In this document: positions 23,233-31,639 of the stretch, piece by piece | Layout: every line of letters begins with the position of its first letter | Numbering within the stretch: the stretch's first letter is position 1 | Assembly: GCA_017524805.1 (NCBI GenBank) | Contig: JAFXUX010000010.1 | Location: forward strand, 1-37,011 | Source: Candidatus Methanomethylophilaceae archaeon | GTDB taxonomy: Archaea; Thermoplasmatota; Thermoplasmata; Methanomassiliicoccales; Methanomethylophilaceae | Direction: 5' to 3' | DNA: 37,011 nt | Translations under genes and position numbers: made by a program | The notes under the pieces: generated by a model | What the model was told of the DNA's origin: nothing | What the model saw: the letters and a program-made list of their open reading frames with translations, nothing else | The model's database searches: none

Positions 23233-23814
23233 ATGGAACAGACGGAAATCCCCCAGGAGATAATGAGCGCTGGGCTGTCCGATTGGTACGCAGAGCTCAA
23301 CGACCCCAGCAAAGTCAAAGTGAAAAGATACCTCAAGGGGATAGACACGTCCTCGCCCTCGGCCCTTCTGATCGACTTGATGGTCCGCTCCGAGGAAGAC
23401 CACAACTACAAGCTCTCGGTTACCGCGGGCTCCTACGCGACATCCATGGATTTGGACGATTACCAGCTCTTCAAAGTCAGGGAAGCGTACATCGACGGGC
23501 TGTTCGGTTCAGAGAAATACGACGACGCCAAGGAGCAATGCTGCCTCAACCTGGATCTCTACCCGGCCATTAAAGACAGCTTCCTCGCAGACAACGGCGG
23601 GAACATCCCCAAAGACATCAAATGCCGCAACAGGCTCATTGACATCCTGGTCGGCGTCGAGTGCGCCTACGACGAAGCCACCTCGGTCCTGGAAGATTTC
23701 GCCGCGATAGGGATAATGTATCCGGACGAACTGGAATACAGGAAGCAGAGCCTCAAAATCCACAGGATGCAGAAGACCTTCGACAGCATCTATTCTTATC
23801 GTCCGAAGGAATGA
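23233..23814 (+). CDS. Small helical hypothetical protein
   Basis: 193 residues, acidic, no membrane segment and no signal peptide. Predicted mostly helical, with a repeated pattern reminiscent of helical-repeat proteins: DYQLFKVREAYIDGLFGSEKYDDAKEQ split by short turns, then DIKCRNRLIDILVGVECAYDEATSVLEDF. I do not recognise the family. It starts 24 bases after the efflux gene; an AT-rich GATTAAAGC about 27 bases upstream could be its TATA box, so it may be leaderless. Its 3' end overlaps the minus-strand gene below by 62 bases in antisense. Confidence 0.6.
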   Translation: MEQTEIPQEIMSAGLSDWYAELNDPSKVKVKRYLKGIDTSSPSALLIDLMVRSEEDHNYKLSVTAGSYATSMDLDDYQLFKVREAYIDGLFGSEKYDDAKEQCCLNLDLYPAIKDSFLADNGGNIPKDIKCRNRLIDILVGVECAYDEATSVLEDFAAIGIMYPDELEYRKQSLKIHRMQKTFDSIYSYRPKE

Positions 23815-24148
23815 GGCTTTTCCAGGGGATCATGGGGATGACATCTATAGCCGGCTCTTCGTAGGGATGCACCCTGCGGATCGCCGCGATGGCTTCCCCC
23901 AGGTCCTCCTCCCACACGGCGAATTCCAGCCTCATCTCCTCGGCGACCTCGATCTTCCCGATCTCCCCCTGATAAGGGTGGGAGCCTTCCAGCGGCCTCC
24001 AGGTGCCTGTGACCGGCCAATATGTGAAGCACCTGTCGTATCCCGGATACAGAGGCTCAACCGACGAAGAAATCTCATCCATTAAGCTTCTTAGCAGCTC
24101 TTTCGATGCGTTTGTTGCTAACTTGAAACATCTTCTTTCCGTCGTCAT
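23753..24148 (-). CDS. PII/CutA-like (NIF3 C-terminal type) small protein
   Basis: 131 residues matching the small ferredoxin-like domain that is inserted in, or stands alone from, NIF3/YqfO proteins. The evidence is YDRCFTYWPVTGTWRPLEG at about 37-55, SHPYQGEIGKIEVAEEMRLE, then AAIRRVHPYEEPAIDVIP near 95. The family binds divalent metals or small effectors as a trimer, so a metal-linked role next to the cation exporter is possible. The only good start, ATG 24148, makes it overlap the 3' end of the PHP gene by 74 bases on the same strand in a different frame; the next Met would delete the first strand. The last 20 residues (DDKNRCCRRSSASCG) are atypical, and lie where the gene overlaps the plus-strand gene. 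Confidence 0.7.
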   Translation of the reverse strand: MTTERRCFKLATNASKELLRSLMDEISSSVEPLYPGYDRCFTYWPVTGTWRPLEGSHPYQGEIGKIEVAEEMRLEFAVWEEDLGEAIAAIRRVHPYEEPAIDVIPMIPWKSLIPSDDKNRCCRRSSASCGF

Positions 24149-25097
24149 ATGGGACTCCCGAATCGACTCCCTCTATTATCCTGCCGATCCTCTCGAGGCG
24201 CTCGTCCATAGTCTCCACCATCTTCTTCGAGCCCCTTTTCAGGAATGCCAGGCTGAGGACGGTGGCGAGACAGGTTATGGGCGGGAAAAGATAAGCCGAA
24301 CCGGCGACTATCCCGATTCCGGCGTTGAGGCGGGTTATGCTGTCGATCTTCTGCGCGAGCTGATCCCCCTCGACGATCTCCAGCCTGTTCCTCAGCTTGT
24401 CCGTGAGGAGCTTCTGGCCGCCGATGACGACCTCCATGCTCCATTGCACCTGGGTGAAAGGGTCCGCTGCCTTCCCGCATCCTTTGGTCTTCCTTTTCAA
24501 AATGGAATCCCTGAAATCGTCGGCCGTCGTTCCCTCGAACTCGGTCCAGCAAGTCCCGGAGGTGTACACGGAATGGGCGTCGCTGCCGGCGAGGTCCGCC
24601 CATCTTCCGGGATACGAATCCATCACCTTGCGGGCGAACATGTTGGAATAATAATCTGGATGGCCGCCGTTTATCGTCTCGAAGCCGTCGACACCCAAGG
24701 TGAGGATCTTCTCTTGGAGGCCGGGCACATGGAAGCTGAACGGATGGGGGGCGATCACTATGCCTCCCTGCGACCTGATGATGTCCACCGTCTCCTCGAC
24801 ATTGAGCCCTCTGGGGACCTTCTCGGTGAGGAACAGCCCGATGATCTCGCCTTCCAGGGTGGTGACTTCCTCGCCGACTATCATGTCGATGTCATCGAAT
24901 TTTTTGGCGTATTTTTCGCCTTGGAAAGCGCCGGCTATCGCATCATGATCCGTGATCGCCATGACCTGGTACCCAAGGCGCCTCATCTGATCGACCTGGA
25001 CCTCAGGAGTTATGACGGATTCCGGGAATTTCATCGCATTCCCCAGCTGATTGAATCCGGAGAAATGTGTATGAAGATGGGTGTCCGCTCTTCCCAT
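24075..25097 (-). CDS. PHP-domain metal-dependent phosphoesterase with membrane-helix tail
   Basis: 340 residues from ATG 25097. PHP metal-ligand motifs are in order: ADTHLHTHFSGF at 4, MAITDHDAIAGAF at about 44, IVGEEVTTLEGEIIGLFL near 70, VIAPHPFSFH near 110 and LAGSDAHSVYTS near 165. The part after about 200 contains a strongly hydrophobic stretch (GIGIVAGSAYLFPPITC, about 55 residues before a basic region), which could anchor the protein or form a helical hairpin, and ends with a basic segment NKRIERAAKKLNG. Such proteins hydrolyse phosphoesters such as 5'-3' nucleotides or small metabolites. The frame is open far upstream, but that part is shadow sequence of the ABCE1 gene. A TATA box (TTTATATTATT, 25114-25124) sits 22 bases before ATG 25097. 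Confidence 0.8.
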   Translation of the reverse strand: MGRADTHLHTHFSGFNQLGNAMKFPESVITPEVQVDQMRRLGYQVMAITDHDAIAGAFQGEKYAKKFDDIDMIVGEEVTTLEGEIIGLFLTEKVPRGLNVEETVDIIRSQGGIVIAPHPFSFHVPGLQEKILTLGVDGFETINGGHPDYYSNMFARKVMDSYPGRWADLAGSDAHSVYTSGTCWTEFEGTTADDFRDSILKRKTKGCGKAADPFTQVQWSMEVVIGGQKLLTDKLRNRLEIVEGDQLAQKIDSITRLNAGIGIVAGSAYLFPPITCLATVLSLAFLKRGSKKMVETMDERLERIGRIIEGVDSGVPYDDGKKMFQVSNKRIERAAKKLNG

Positions 25098-25177
25098 AAA
25101 CTTAGGATTTCCTAATAATATAAACCATTGTCGGCGATTGCACCGATAATTAGTTTGACGGGGGAAATCCCCCGCGC

Positions 25178-26944
25178 TCAGGAATAGTAGAATTCCCCGT
25201 TGGACTTCTGCTCCCTGTCGAGCCTGGAATCGGGCTTGTTGATCCTCGGCCTGTGGGTATCGGCATCGCGCCTGAACGTGATGTCCACCGCGGAAAGGAA
25301 GCGGTTCATGCCGTCCCTCATGTCGAACGGACCCTCCCCGATGCCGTGGTTCCCGGGATCTCCGCCGAATACCATCATAGAGTCCGAGACCATGTCCAGG
25401 AAATACACGTCGTGGTCTACGACCATGGCGCTGCGCCCGGTCTTCTCCATCATCCTTCTGATGGTCTTGGCGGCGATCATCCTCTGGTTGGAATCCAGAT
25501 AGGCGGAAGGCTCGTCGAAAAGGTACATGTCGGCCTCCTCTGAGAGGCATATGGCAATGGCGACCCTCTGCAGCTCTCCCCCAGACAGTCTGGAGACCTT
25601 CTTGTCCATGAGGAACTTGATACCCAGCGGCTCGATGACCTCCCCGGAGAAGAATCCGGATGTTATGGTATCGTAATTCTTGGAGAAAAGAAGCTCCTGG
25701 ACGGTCCCATCGAAATCCGCCGAGATGTACTGGGGCTTGTACGAGAGCTTGACCTCGCCTTCCAGGCTCCCGGAATCGGCCTCTATCATCCCGGCCAGGA
25801 TCTTGACGAAAGTGGTCTTGCCGGTTCCGTTGGGCCCCACAATGCCCACGGATTCGCCGACTTTGACGGATCCGCCGGTTATTTCCAGGCTGAACCCGCC
25901 GAAATCCTTCTTCAGACCGTTAAATGATATCACGTCCGCGGTCTGCCAATCTCCTCTCGGAGGGGATGCCTCGAATTCGATAGGACGGTCCCTGAACCTT
26001 ATGTTCTCCTCCGGGAGATAACCGTCCAAATAAGCATTGATAGCAGTCCTTACCTGCCTGGACAGAGTGAAAACACCGTACGCGCCCTCGGATCCGTAGA
26101 CCAGGTTCACATTGTCGGCCAGGAAATCCAGGATCGCCAGGTCGTGCTCTATGACGACGACCTGCTTGTCCTTGCTGAGATCCTTGATTATCCTAGCCAT
26201 CCTCACCCTCTGGTAGATATCCAGATAGGATGTGGGCTCATCGAAGTAGTACACATCGGCGTCCTTCATCACGGTCGCGGCCATCGCCAGCCTCTGGAGC
26301 TCGCCGCCGGAAAGCTTGTCCAATGCCCTGTCCAGCACTCCGGCGAGATCGAACATCTCGGCCGCTTCATCGACCGTCATGCGCTCCTGCACCTTCTCCA
26401 GAAGATCTCTGACCACGCCTTTGACGGACTGCGGGAGCTTGTCGACGTACTGAGGCTTGATGGCAGTCTTGATCTTCCCGTCATAGACGTTCTGAAGGTA
26501 ATCGTGGATCTCCGTCCCGGCGAAATGCTTCAGAACCTCCTCTCTGCTGGGAGGATTCTCATAATTCCCTAGATTCGGCGTCTCCGCGCCCGACAGCATG
26601 CGGATGGCCGTGGTCTTCCCTATCCCGTTCGGCCCGAGGATACCCGTGACAATCCCTTTCTTGGGGACCGGAAGGCGATACAGGCGGAACGCGTTCTCCC
26701 CGTAGCGATGGACGATGTCCTCTTTGAGCTCGTCGGCCAGACCTATGATCTTGACCGCTTTGAACATGCATTTGTTGGTGCATATCCCGCACCCCTGGCA
26801 GAGCGCCTCGGAAATGATCGGCTTCCCCTTTTCTCCGAACGTGACGCACTGCGAGCCGGTGCGATTCAGGGGGCAGAACCTCTCGCATTCCTTGTTGCAC
26901 TTCTTTGGCTGGCATCTGTCTGCCAAGACTGCGGCTATCCTCAT
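25178..26944 (-). CDS. rli: ABCE1/RLI ribosome-recycling ATPase
   Basis: 588 residues, the full length of archaeal RLI. The N-terminus carries the two 4Fe-4S clusters in CQPKKCNKECERFCP and CQGCGICTNKCMF. Nucleotide-binding domain 1 has GPNGIGKTT, LSGGELQRLAMA and YYFDEPTSYLD; domain 2 has GPNGTGKTT, LSGGELQRVAIA and YLFDEPSAYLD. The essential protein splits the ribosome after termination and is universal in Archaea and eukaryotes but absent from Bacteria, so it fixes the domain of this organism. It is read divergently from MetRS; its TATA box CCCTTTTATCG (26965-26975) is 25 bases before the ATG, so it is probably leaderless. The only odd feature is its long list of plus-strand shadow frames, which I ignore. 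Confidence 0.96.
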   Translation of the reverse strand: MRIAAVLADRCQPKKCNKECERFCPLNRTGSQCVTFGEKGKPIISEALCQGCGICTNKCMFKAVKIIGLADELKEDIVHRYGENAFRLYRLPVPKKGIVTGILGPNGIGKTTAIRMLSGAETPNLGNYENPPSREEVLKHFAGTEIHDYLQNVYDGKIKTAIKPQYVDKLPQSVKGVVRDLLEKVQERMTVDEAAEMFDLAGVLDRALDKLSGGELQRLAMAATVMKDADVYYFDEPTSYLDIYQRVRMARIIKDLSKDKQVVVIEHDLAILDFLADNVNLVYGSEGAYGVFTLSRQVRTAINAYLDGYLPEENIRFRDRPIEFEASPPRGDWQTADVISFNGLKKDFGGFSLEITGGSVKVGESVGIVGPNGTGKTTFVKILAGMIEADSGSLEGEVKLSYKPQYISADFDGTVQELLFSKNYDTITSGFFSGEVIEPLGIKFLMDKKVSRLSGGELQRVAIAICLSEEADMYLFDEPSAYLDSNQRMIAAKTIRRMMEKTGRSAMVVDHDVYFLDMVSDSMMVFGGDPGNHGIGEGPFDMRDGMNRFLSAVDITFRRDADTHRPRINKPDSRLDREQKSNGEFYYS

Positions 26945-26964
26945 GGCCCGCGGATTTGCTTATC

Positions 26965-27016
26965 CGATAAAAGGGTTTAGCGTGCGTCGGGCCCCAGTAA
27001 AAACAATATAATATCC
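26965..27016. promoter_or_regulatory. Divergent promoters for ABCE1 and MetRS
   Basis: Minus-strand CCCTTTTATCG (26965-26975) serves ABCE1 at 26944. Plus-strand AATATAATATCC (27005-27016) lies about 33 bases before MetRS ATG 27044, leaving a leader of about 7-10 bases. The pairing of two core translation genes from one gap suggests common growth-rate control. Confidence 0.55.
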
Positions 27017-27043
27017 TTATGCAGTCCCGTCCGCCAGGTTAAC

Positions 27044-29296
27044 ATGTCCAAAATCTGCATAAACATCGCGTGGCCGTATTCCAACGGCGCGATTCACCTC
27101 GGCCATCTGGCCGGATCGCTGCTGCCACCGGACATATTCGGCAGATACAACCGCCTCATCGGCAACGAAGTCCTTGTGGTCGGAGGCTCGGACCAGCACG
27201 GCACCCCAATCACCATCTCCGCGGAGAAGAACCACATGACTCCGGAGGAGTACGCCGACAGGTTCCATGAGATAAACAAGAAAGCGATAGAGGACATGGG
27301 CATCGAATACAGCCTTTACACCAAGACCCACAGCCCAACGCACATCGAGGTCGTTCAGAACATATTCAAGTGCCTCAAATCCAAGGGCTACGTCTACACC
27401 AAAGACACGGACCAATATTTCTGCCCCTCATGCAACCGCTTCCTGCCGGACCGCTACGTAGAAGGGGTATGCCCGAAATGCGGGGCCGAGAAAACCCGCA
27501 GCGATCAGTGCGACAGCTGCGGCACGACTTTCGAGGCCGGAGACCTTCTCAAGCCGTATTGCACCCTCTGCGGAAGCGAACCGGAAGTCAGACAGACCAG
27601 CCATTTCTTCCTGAAGCTGAGCGCGTTCGAGGACGATCTGAAGGATTTCATATCGAAGAAGGAAGGATGGAGATCGAACGTCAAATCCTTCACGCAGAAC
27701 TGGCTCGAAGGCGGCCTCCAGGACAGGGCCATAACCAGGGACATGTCTTGGGGCGTCCCGATTCCGGAGGAAGGGTGGGACGGCAAGGTCATCTACGTTT
27801 GGTTCGACGCCGTCATCGGATATCTCAGCGCTTCCATTGAGTACTCCAGGATGATCGGGAAGCCGGACCTCTGGAAAGAGTTCTGGTGCGACCCCGAGTG
27901 CAAGCACTATTACTTCATCGGCAAAGACAACATACCTTTCCATTCGATCATATGGCCGGCGATTCTGATGGGGATCGGAGGGATGGATCTCCCTTACGAT
28001 ATCCCAGCCAACGAATACCTTATGATCGGGGGCGGCAAGTTCTCCAAGAGCCGCGGAGGAGCCATCGACATACCTTCGGTGCTGAAAGAATATGACGCTG
28101 ACCAGATCAGATACTACATCTCGGCGATAATGCCGGACACCCACGATTCGGAATTCTCCTGGGACGACTTCGCCGTCAAGAACAACAACGAACTCGTGGC
28201 CGATCTGGGCAACTTCTACCACAGATGCCTCAGCTTCACCAAGAAGAACTTCGGCTCCGTGCCGGATCCGGCGGACGACTCCGAGATAAAGGATGTCTTG
28301 GACGCCATCCAATCGGCTGTCGATACGTATTCCGAATGCCTGTCCAACTGCGATTTCAAGAAGGGATTGAAAGCGGTCATGGATCTGGCCCATTTCGGGA
28401 ACAGATACTTCGATTCGATGAAGCCGTGGGCCCTCATAAAAGAGGACAGAGAAGCCTGCGGAAAGGCGATGAACACCAGCCTGCGCATCGCGAAGGCCCT
28501 GGCGATAATGGCTTGGCCGTACATGCCGAAGTCGTCGGAGAAGATCTGGTGCTACCTCGGAATGGACGGGACTCAGGAGAAAGCGGGCCTGAAAGCCGCT
28601 TTGGAACCCATGCCTGCCGGCGCTGAACTTCCCGAGCCAGTCCCCGTATACAAGAAGATCGAGATCAAGAAGGAAGAGAAGCCCGAGAAGAAGCAGGATA
28701 AAAAGGAGGGCCCCGCCCCGGCCCCCAGCGGCCCGTTCGCAGATTTCAGGAAGATGGACATCCGCGTGGGGCAGGTCATATCCGTGGAAGACCATCCCGA
28801 AGCGGAGAAGCTCTTCGTGCTGAAGATCGACCTGGGAGAGGAAGAGCCCAGACAGATCGTCACCAACATGAAGAGCGTATACACGAGGGAGCAGTTCATG
28901 GGCAGGAAGCTCCTGGTCATATCCAACCTCAAACCGGCCAAATTCCGCGGCGTGGTGTCTTCCGGAATGCTAATGGCGGCCGATGACGAACCCTTGGGCG
29001 GGAGCGCGATAGAGCTTCTGAAGCCTTCGAAGGACGTACCCAACGGGACCAGAATCAATTGCGGGCTGGAATGCTCCTCATCGCGCATCGAAGTTAAGCA
29101 CTGCGAGAAGGTCGCGATCAAAGTCGCCCATGTCAAAGGCGGCAGATTCCTCGGAAAGGACATCGAAGTCCCGGCCGATGCCCCAGAAGTCATCGCGGCG
29201 GTCATCGACGGAGATGCGGCGATCCCTCTCGGCGACGGGAAAGGATGCTGCATGACTGTAGAGAAAGAAGTCATGGACGGTGCTGACGTAATATGA
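27044..29296 (+). CDS. metG: Methionyl-tRNA synthetase with C-terminal EMAP/Arc1p-type tRNA-binding domain
   Basis: 750 residues. Class I signatures are WPYSNGAIHLGH at 10-21 (HIGH) and GGKFSKSRGGAID near 332 (KMSKS variant KFSKS). The connective insertion carries two zinc-knuckle sets between about 127 and 175: CPSC...CPKC and CDSC...CTLC. After the anticodon-binding helices and a Lys/Glu linker (EKPEKKQDKKEG), residues from about 565 form the oligonucleotide-binding domain FADFRKMDIRVGQVISVE...GRKLLVISNLKPAKFRGV, which raises tRNA affinity. A further about 100 residues follow. It charges tRNA-Met in the cytoplasm. The TGA overlaps the next ATG by four bases. Confidence 0.97.
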   Translation: MSKICINIAWPYSNGAIHLGHLAGSLLPPDIFGRYNRLIGNEVLVVGGSDQHGTPITISAEKNHMTPEEYADRFHEINKKAIEDMGIEYSLYTKTHSPTHIEVVQNIFKCLKSKGYVYTKDTDQYFCPSCNRFLPDRYVEGVCPKCGAEKTRSDQCDSCGTTFEAGDLLKPYCTLCGSEPEVRQTSHFFLKLSAFEDDLKDFISKKEGWRSNVKSFTQNWLEGGLQDRAITRDMSWGVPIPEEGWDGKVIYVWFDAVIGYLSASIEYSRMIGKPDLWKEFWCDPECKHYYFIGKDNIPFHSIIWPAILMGIGGMDLPYDIPANEYLMIGGGKFSKSRGGAIDIPSVLKEYDADQIRYYISAIMPDTHDSEFSWDDFAVKNNNELVADLGNFYHRCLSFTKKNFGSVPDPADDSEIKDVLDAIQSAVDTYSECLSNCDFKKGLKAVMDLAHFGNRYFDSMKPWALIKEDREACGKAMNTSLRIAKALAIMAWPYMPKSSEKIWCYLGMDGTQEKAGLKAALEPMPAGAELPEPVPVYKKIEIKKEEKPEKKQDKKEGPAPAPSGPFADFRKMDIRVGQVISVEDHPEAEKLFVLKIDLGEEEPRQIVTNMKSVYTREQFMGRKLLVISNLKPAKFRGVVSSGMLMAADDEPLGGSAIELLKPSKDVPNGTRINCGLECSSSRIEVKHCEKVAIKVAHVKGGRFLGKDIEVPADAPEVIAAVIDGDAAIPLGDGKGCCMTVEKEVMDGADVI

Positions 29297-29949
29297 AAGC
29301 GGATCTCCACGTGCATACCGTGTTCTCCAATGACGGCAAGACGACCATGGAAGAATTGGTCAGGTATGCCGTGGAGGCCGGCCTGGGATGCGTGGCCGTC
29401 ACCGACCACAACAGCTTCGAGGCTTATCCCAGGCTCAAAAACGTCAAAGAAATCATTGTGATTCCCGCGGAGGAGGTCTCCTCCAAGGAAGGGCACATTG
29501 TGGCGCTGGGAATCGATACCCTGATACCCAGAGGGATGCCCATACAGGAAACCATAGACGCCATCCATGACGCCGGAGGATACGCTTTCGCGGCGCACCC
29601 GTACAGATGGTGGTCCGGTCTGGGCGAGGAAAACACTTTGAAGTATCCCTTCGACGGGATCGAGGCGAGGAACGGGAGATCCGTCCCCTCCGCCAACGTC
29701 AAATCGGAGGAGTTGGCAGCCAAAATAGGCAAACCCATTTCTGCGGGTAGCGACGCCCATACTCCGCGCCACATAGGCGAAGGGTACGTGGAACTGCCGG
29801 ACGGGGCGGAGACATGGGAGGATGTGATCGAACTCATCATGTCCAAAAGCGCCAGAGCCTTCAGCGGCAGCCGCGGATGGAAAGGGACCATGAAATATGG
29901 GACCAAATCCATAGGGGAATGGATGCTCAGAGGATTCAAGAAGATGTGA
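29293..29949 (+). CDS. PHP-domain phosphoesterase, translationally coupled to MetRS
   Basis: 218 residues forming a minimal PHP domain: MKADLHVHTVFSNDGKTT at the N-terminus, CVAVTDHNSFEAY near 36, IPAEEVSSKEGHIVALGID near 57, YAFAAHPYRWWSGLG near 97, and ISAGSDAHTPRHIGEG near 152. The usual His, Asp and Glu ligands for a three-metal site are present, and the length is that of the stand-alone RNase-AM/phosphoesterase-like type. The start ATG shares ATGA with the MetRS stop. Coupling to an aminoacyl-tRNA synthetase suggests a nucleotide or RNA end-processing job, but this is inference. It is a separate family member from the larger, membrane-tailed PHP gene at 25097. Confidence 0.85.
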   Translation: MKADLHVHTVFSNDGKTTMEELVRYAVEAGLGCVAVTDHNSFEAYPRLKNVKEIIVIPAEEVSSKEGHIVALGIDTLIPRGMPIQETIDAIHDAGGYAFAAHPYRWWSGLGEENTLKYPFDGIEARNGRSVPSANVKSEELAAKIGKPISAGSDAHTPRHIGEGYVELPDGAETWEDVIELIMSKSARAFSGSRGWKGTMKYGTKSIGEWMLRGFKKM

Positions 29950-30021
29950 TTTAGACGTCATTTCTCCGATTTGGAGGAATAAGCTCCGATAATCCTAGTT
30001 GTTTCGGACTTCTAAAAATAT

Positions 30022-30066
30022 ATTGCAACAGATTTTTTCCATAGAACAAGAAAAATCTGTCGCAAT
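30022..30066. terminator. Long A/T-rich hairpin acting as bidirectional terminator
   Basis: The left arm ATTGCAACAGATTTTT (30022-30037) pairs with AAAAATCTGTCGCAAT (30051-30066) over 16 positions with a single mismatch (A30027/C30061) and a loop of about 13 bases. The T runs at the inner end fit release on both strands. It lies between the convergent PHP gene and HNH gene, so it insulates the two. Confidence 0.7.
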
Positions 30067-30088
30067 AGATTATTTGCCAGCCTTCATC

Positions 30089-30889
30089 TCAGTTCAGCAG
30101 TTCGATTTCCAGCCTGTCGTAGAACCGGCCTTTGTTGAAAATGTTGTGCCTGTGATATTCAAGGTATTCCGGATTGGGTGCCAGCTTCTTTTTCGGGATG
30201 TCTATCTCCTTTCCGTCATACTTGCGGAAATAGCTGTCGTAAACGTCTCTGTCCATCGCATCCTCTATCGATGACGAAAGCCGGACACAATAGCTGCCCG
30301 GATCGACGGTGATGAGCCCCACATCGAATGCGACATCATGAAGAGCATTCAGACACAGCCCGTTGCGGACGTCCAGCCTCTCGATTCCGGTGCTTTCGCA
30401 CCAAGGCTTTATGTGGCTCGCTCTCAGCAGACGGGGCTCTTTCATCCCCGTTATGCAGCAGGAGCCGCCATAGGCATCAAGCACAAGATCCCTGAACTAA
30501 TCTTGGTTGACTCTGGTATTCACAAGGCGTTTCTTCGTCAGTCCGAACACCCATCTGTTCGCTTCGATATCGACCGATTCTACGGCTCCGGAGACGATTT
30601 CGTATATCGCGATAAACTGAGGATCCTTATCCAATTCCTCTAAGGCCTCATCCGGAGACATATCCCTGAAGATTCCTTTGAAATCGTCCCCCAAACCGTA
30701 ATGCCTGAGAATCGCCCAGGACTGGTATCCTTTGCTTTTGCCGCTGTCAAGGCCCAATATCTCCTCATCCAATCTGCGGCTGGACAGCCCGTCAAAGAGA
30801 TATCTGATGACGATGCCCTCCCTCAGTTCCCTTCTATAATGTTTGAATTCCCTATCGCGTGAGGATATCGCCAGATCAGGAAGCTGCAT
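30089..30889 (-). CDS. HNH endonuclease (HNH_2 type) with in-frame TAG (predicted Pyl at residue 131)
   Basis: 266 residues if TAG 30499-30497 is decoded. Residues 1 to about 120 are an unrecognised helical domain (EFKHYRRELREGIVIRYLF, then ILGLDSGKSKGYQSWAIL, the kind of segment seen before HNH domains in restriction-like proteins) ending RVNQD. The TAG follows, then FRDLVLDAYGGSCCITGM, LLRASHIKPWCES and NGLCLNALHDVAFDVGLI, the HNH_2 motif with its catalytic histidines. In HNH_2 proteins Q-x-FFR-x2-VL runs straight into the domain, so the join is normal. Terminating at the TAG would remove the nuclease. A TATA box 26 bases before ATG 30889 gives a leaderless start. It probably cuts DNA; a defence role is possible but no partner methylase or defence gene is adjacent. 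Confidence 0.83.
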
Positions 30890-30908
30890 AAGGCATCATT
30901 GGATAATG

Positions 30909-30969
30909 CAGCTTTATAGTTGTCCAAAGAAACTTCAAGAATGGGATAACAGTTGCGACATCTGCAACT
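30909..30969. promoter_or_regulatory. Divergent promoter with inverted repeat
   Basis: The minus-strand CTATAAAG near 30911-30918 is the TATA box of the HNH gene (26 bases before ATG 30889). Downstream on the plus strand, AGTTGC-N7-GCAACT (30951-30969) is a perfect six-base inverted repeat of operator size, located between the HNH promoter and the gene at 30993. Its owner is unknown. Confidence 0.4.
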
Positions 30970-30992
30970 TGTCAGCAGACCCTTAATGAATA

Positions 30993-31508
30993 ATGGAGCC
31001 CAAATACGAAAAGACCAAGCATTTATTCCGTGATGACGATTCTGACAGCGCGCCGGAACGTTCGGCGCCAGGATGTGATCACATGGAAATCGTAGGGATC
31101 TGGGTCATCAAAGAGGCGATTACGTTCGACGAGAACGCCAACAGAGTGTGGAGATCTAAGGAAGACGTCCTCGCCGACGACTCTTTGGACGAAGACTTCA
31201 AAGAAGCTTTCCTCACTAAATTCGCCTTTGAAGACGACGGCTTCATGCGTACGATCATGCCGATACCCGCCGAAATCACGCAGGAAGAGATAGACCAGGC
31301 CCTGGCAGAAGGTGAGATCGAGCTGTACGGCGACGGTTTCATGTCAGTGGAGAAGCACCCGTGGAAGATCGAGGACGGGAAGCTCATGGTAGACACCGGA
31401 ATCAAAGGCGAGGTCTTCGGCGAGAAGATTTCCCCTTGGGCCGAAGCCCCCATTAAAGACGGCGTTATGGAGTACGTCACATACAGGCTGGTGAAGGAGC
31501 GATTCTGA
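30993..31508 (+). CDS. Acidic hypothetical protein
   Basis: 171 residues, acidic and soluble, with no signal or membrane segment. Visible pieces are a charged N-terminus (KHLFRDDDSDSAPE), a beta-rich core (MEIVGIWVIKEAITFDEN), ITQEEIDQALAEGEIEL, and a C-terminal sheet (HPWKIEDGKLMVDTGIKG, then EYVTYRLVKERF). The GIWVIKEA / WKIEDGKLMV arrangement recalls lipocalin-like 'how-to-react' barrels, but I cannot assign a family. A second ATG lies internally at 31083, and the N-terminal 30 residues are low in structure, so the shorter start is possible. The gene faces the HNH gene across their shared promoter region. Confidence 0.6.
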   Translation: MEPKYEKTKHLFRDDDSDSAPERSAPGCDHMEIVGIWVIKEAITFDENANRVWRSKEDVLADDSLDEDFKEAFLTKFAFEDDGFMRTIMPIPAEITQEEIDQALAEGEIELYGDGFMSVEKHPWKIEDGKLMVDTGIKGEVFGEKISPWAEAPIKDGVMEYVTYRLVKERF

Positions 31509-31639
31509 CCCGCGCAATCCGGGGCCCGTCCGGCCTCGGTCTTTGATTTATCACTATAGTCTTATTTTTAGGAACAACACCTCAGCCATTGAGTTTTCTA
31601 TGCAAAAGGATGGACATCAGCTGGATAATCAGTCGGCGC

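Noticed and set aside
25098-25550. N-terminal extension of the PHP protein up to codon 25550
   Set aside because: The extension is Arg-rich out-of-frame sequence of the ABCE1 gene; PHP homology begins at the first His motif directly after ATG 25097, where a TATA box also fits.
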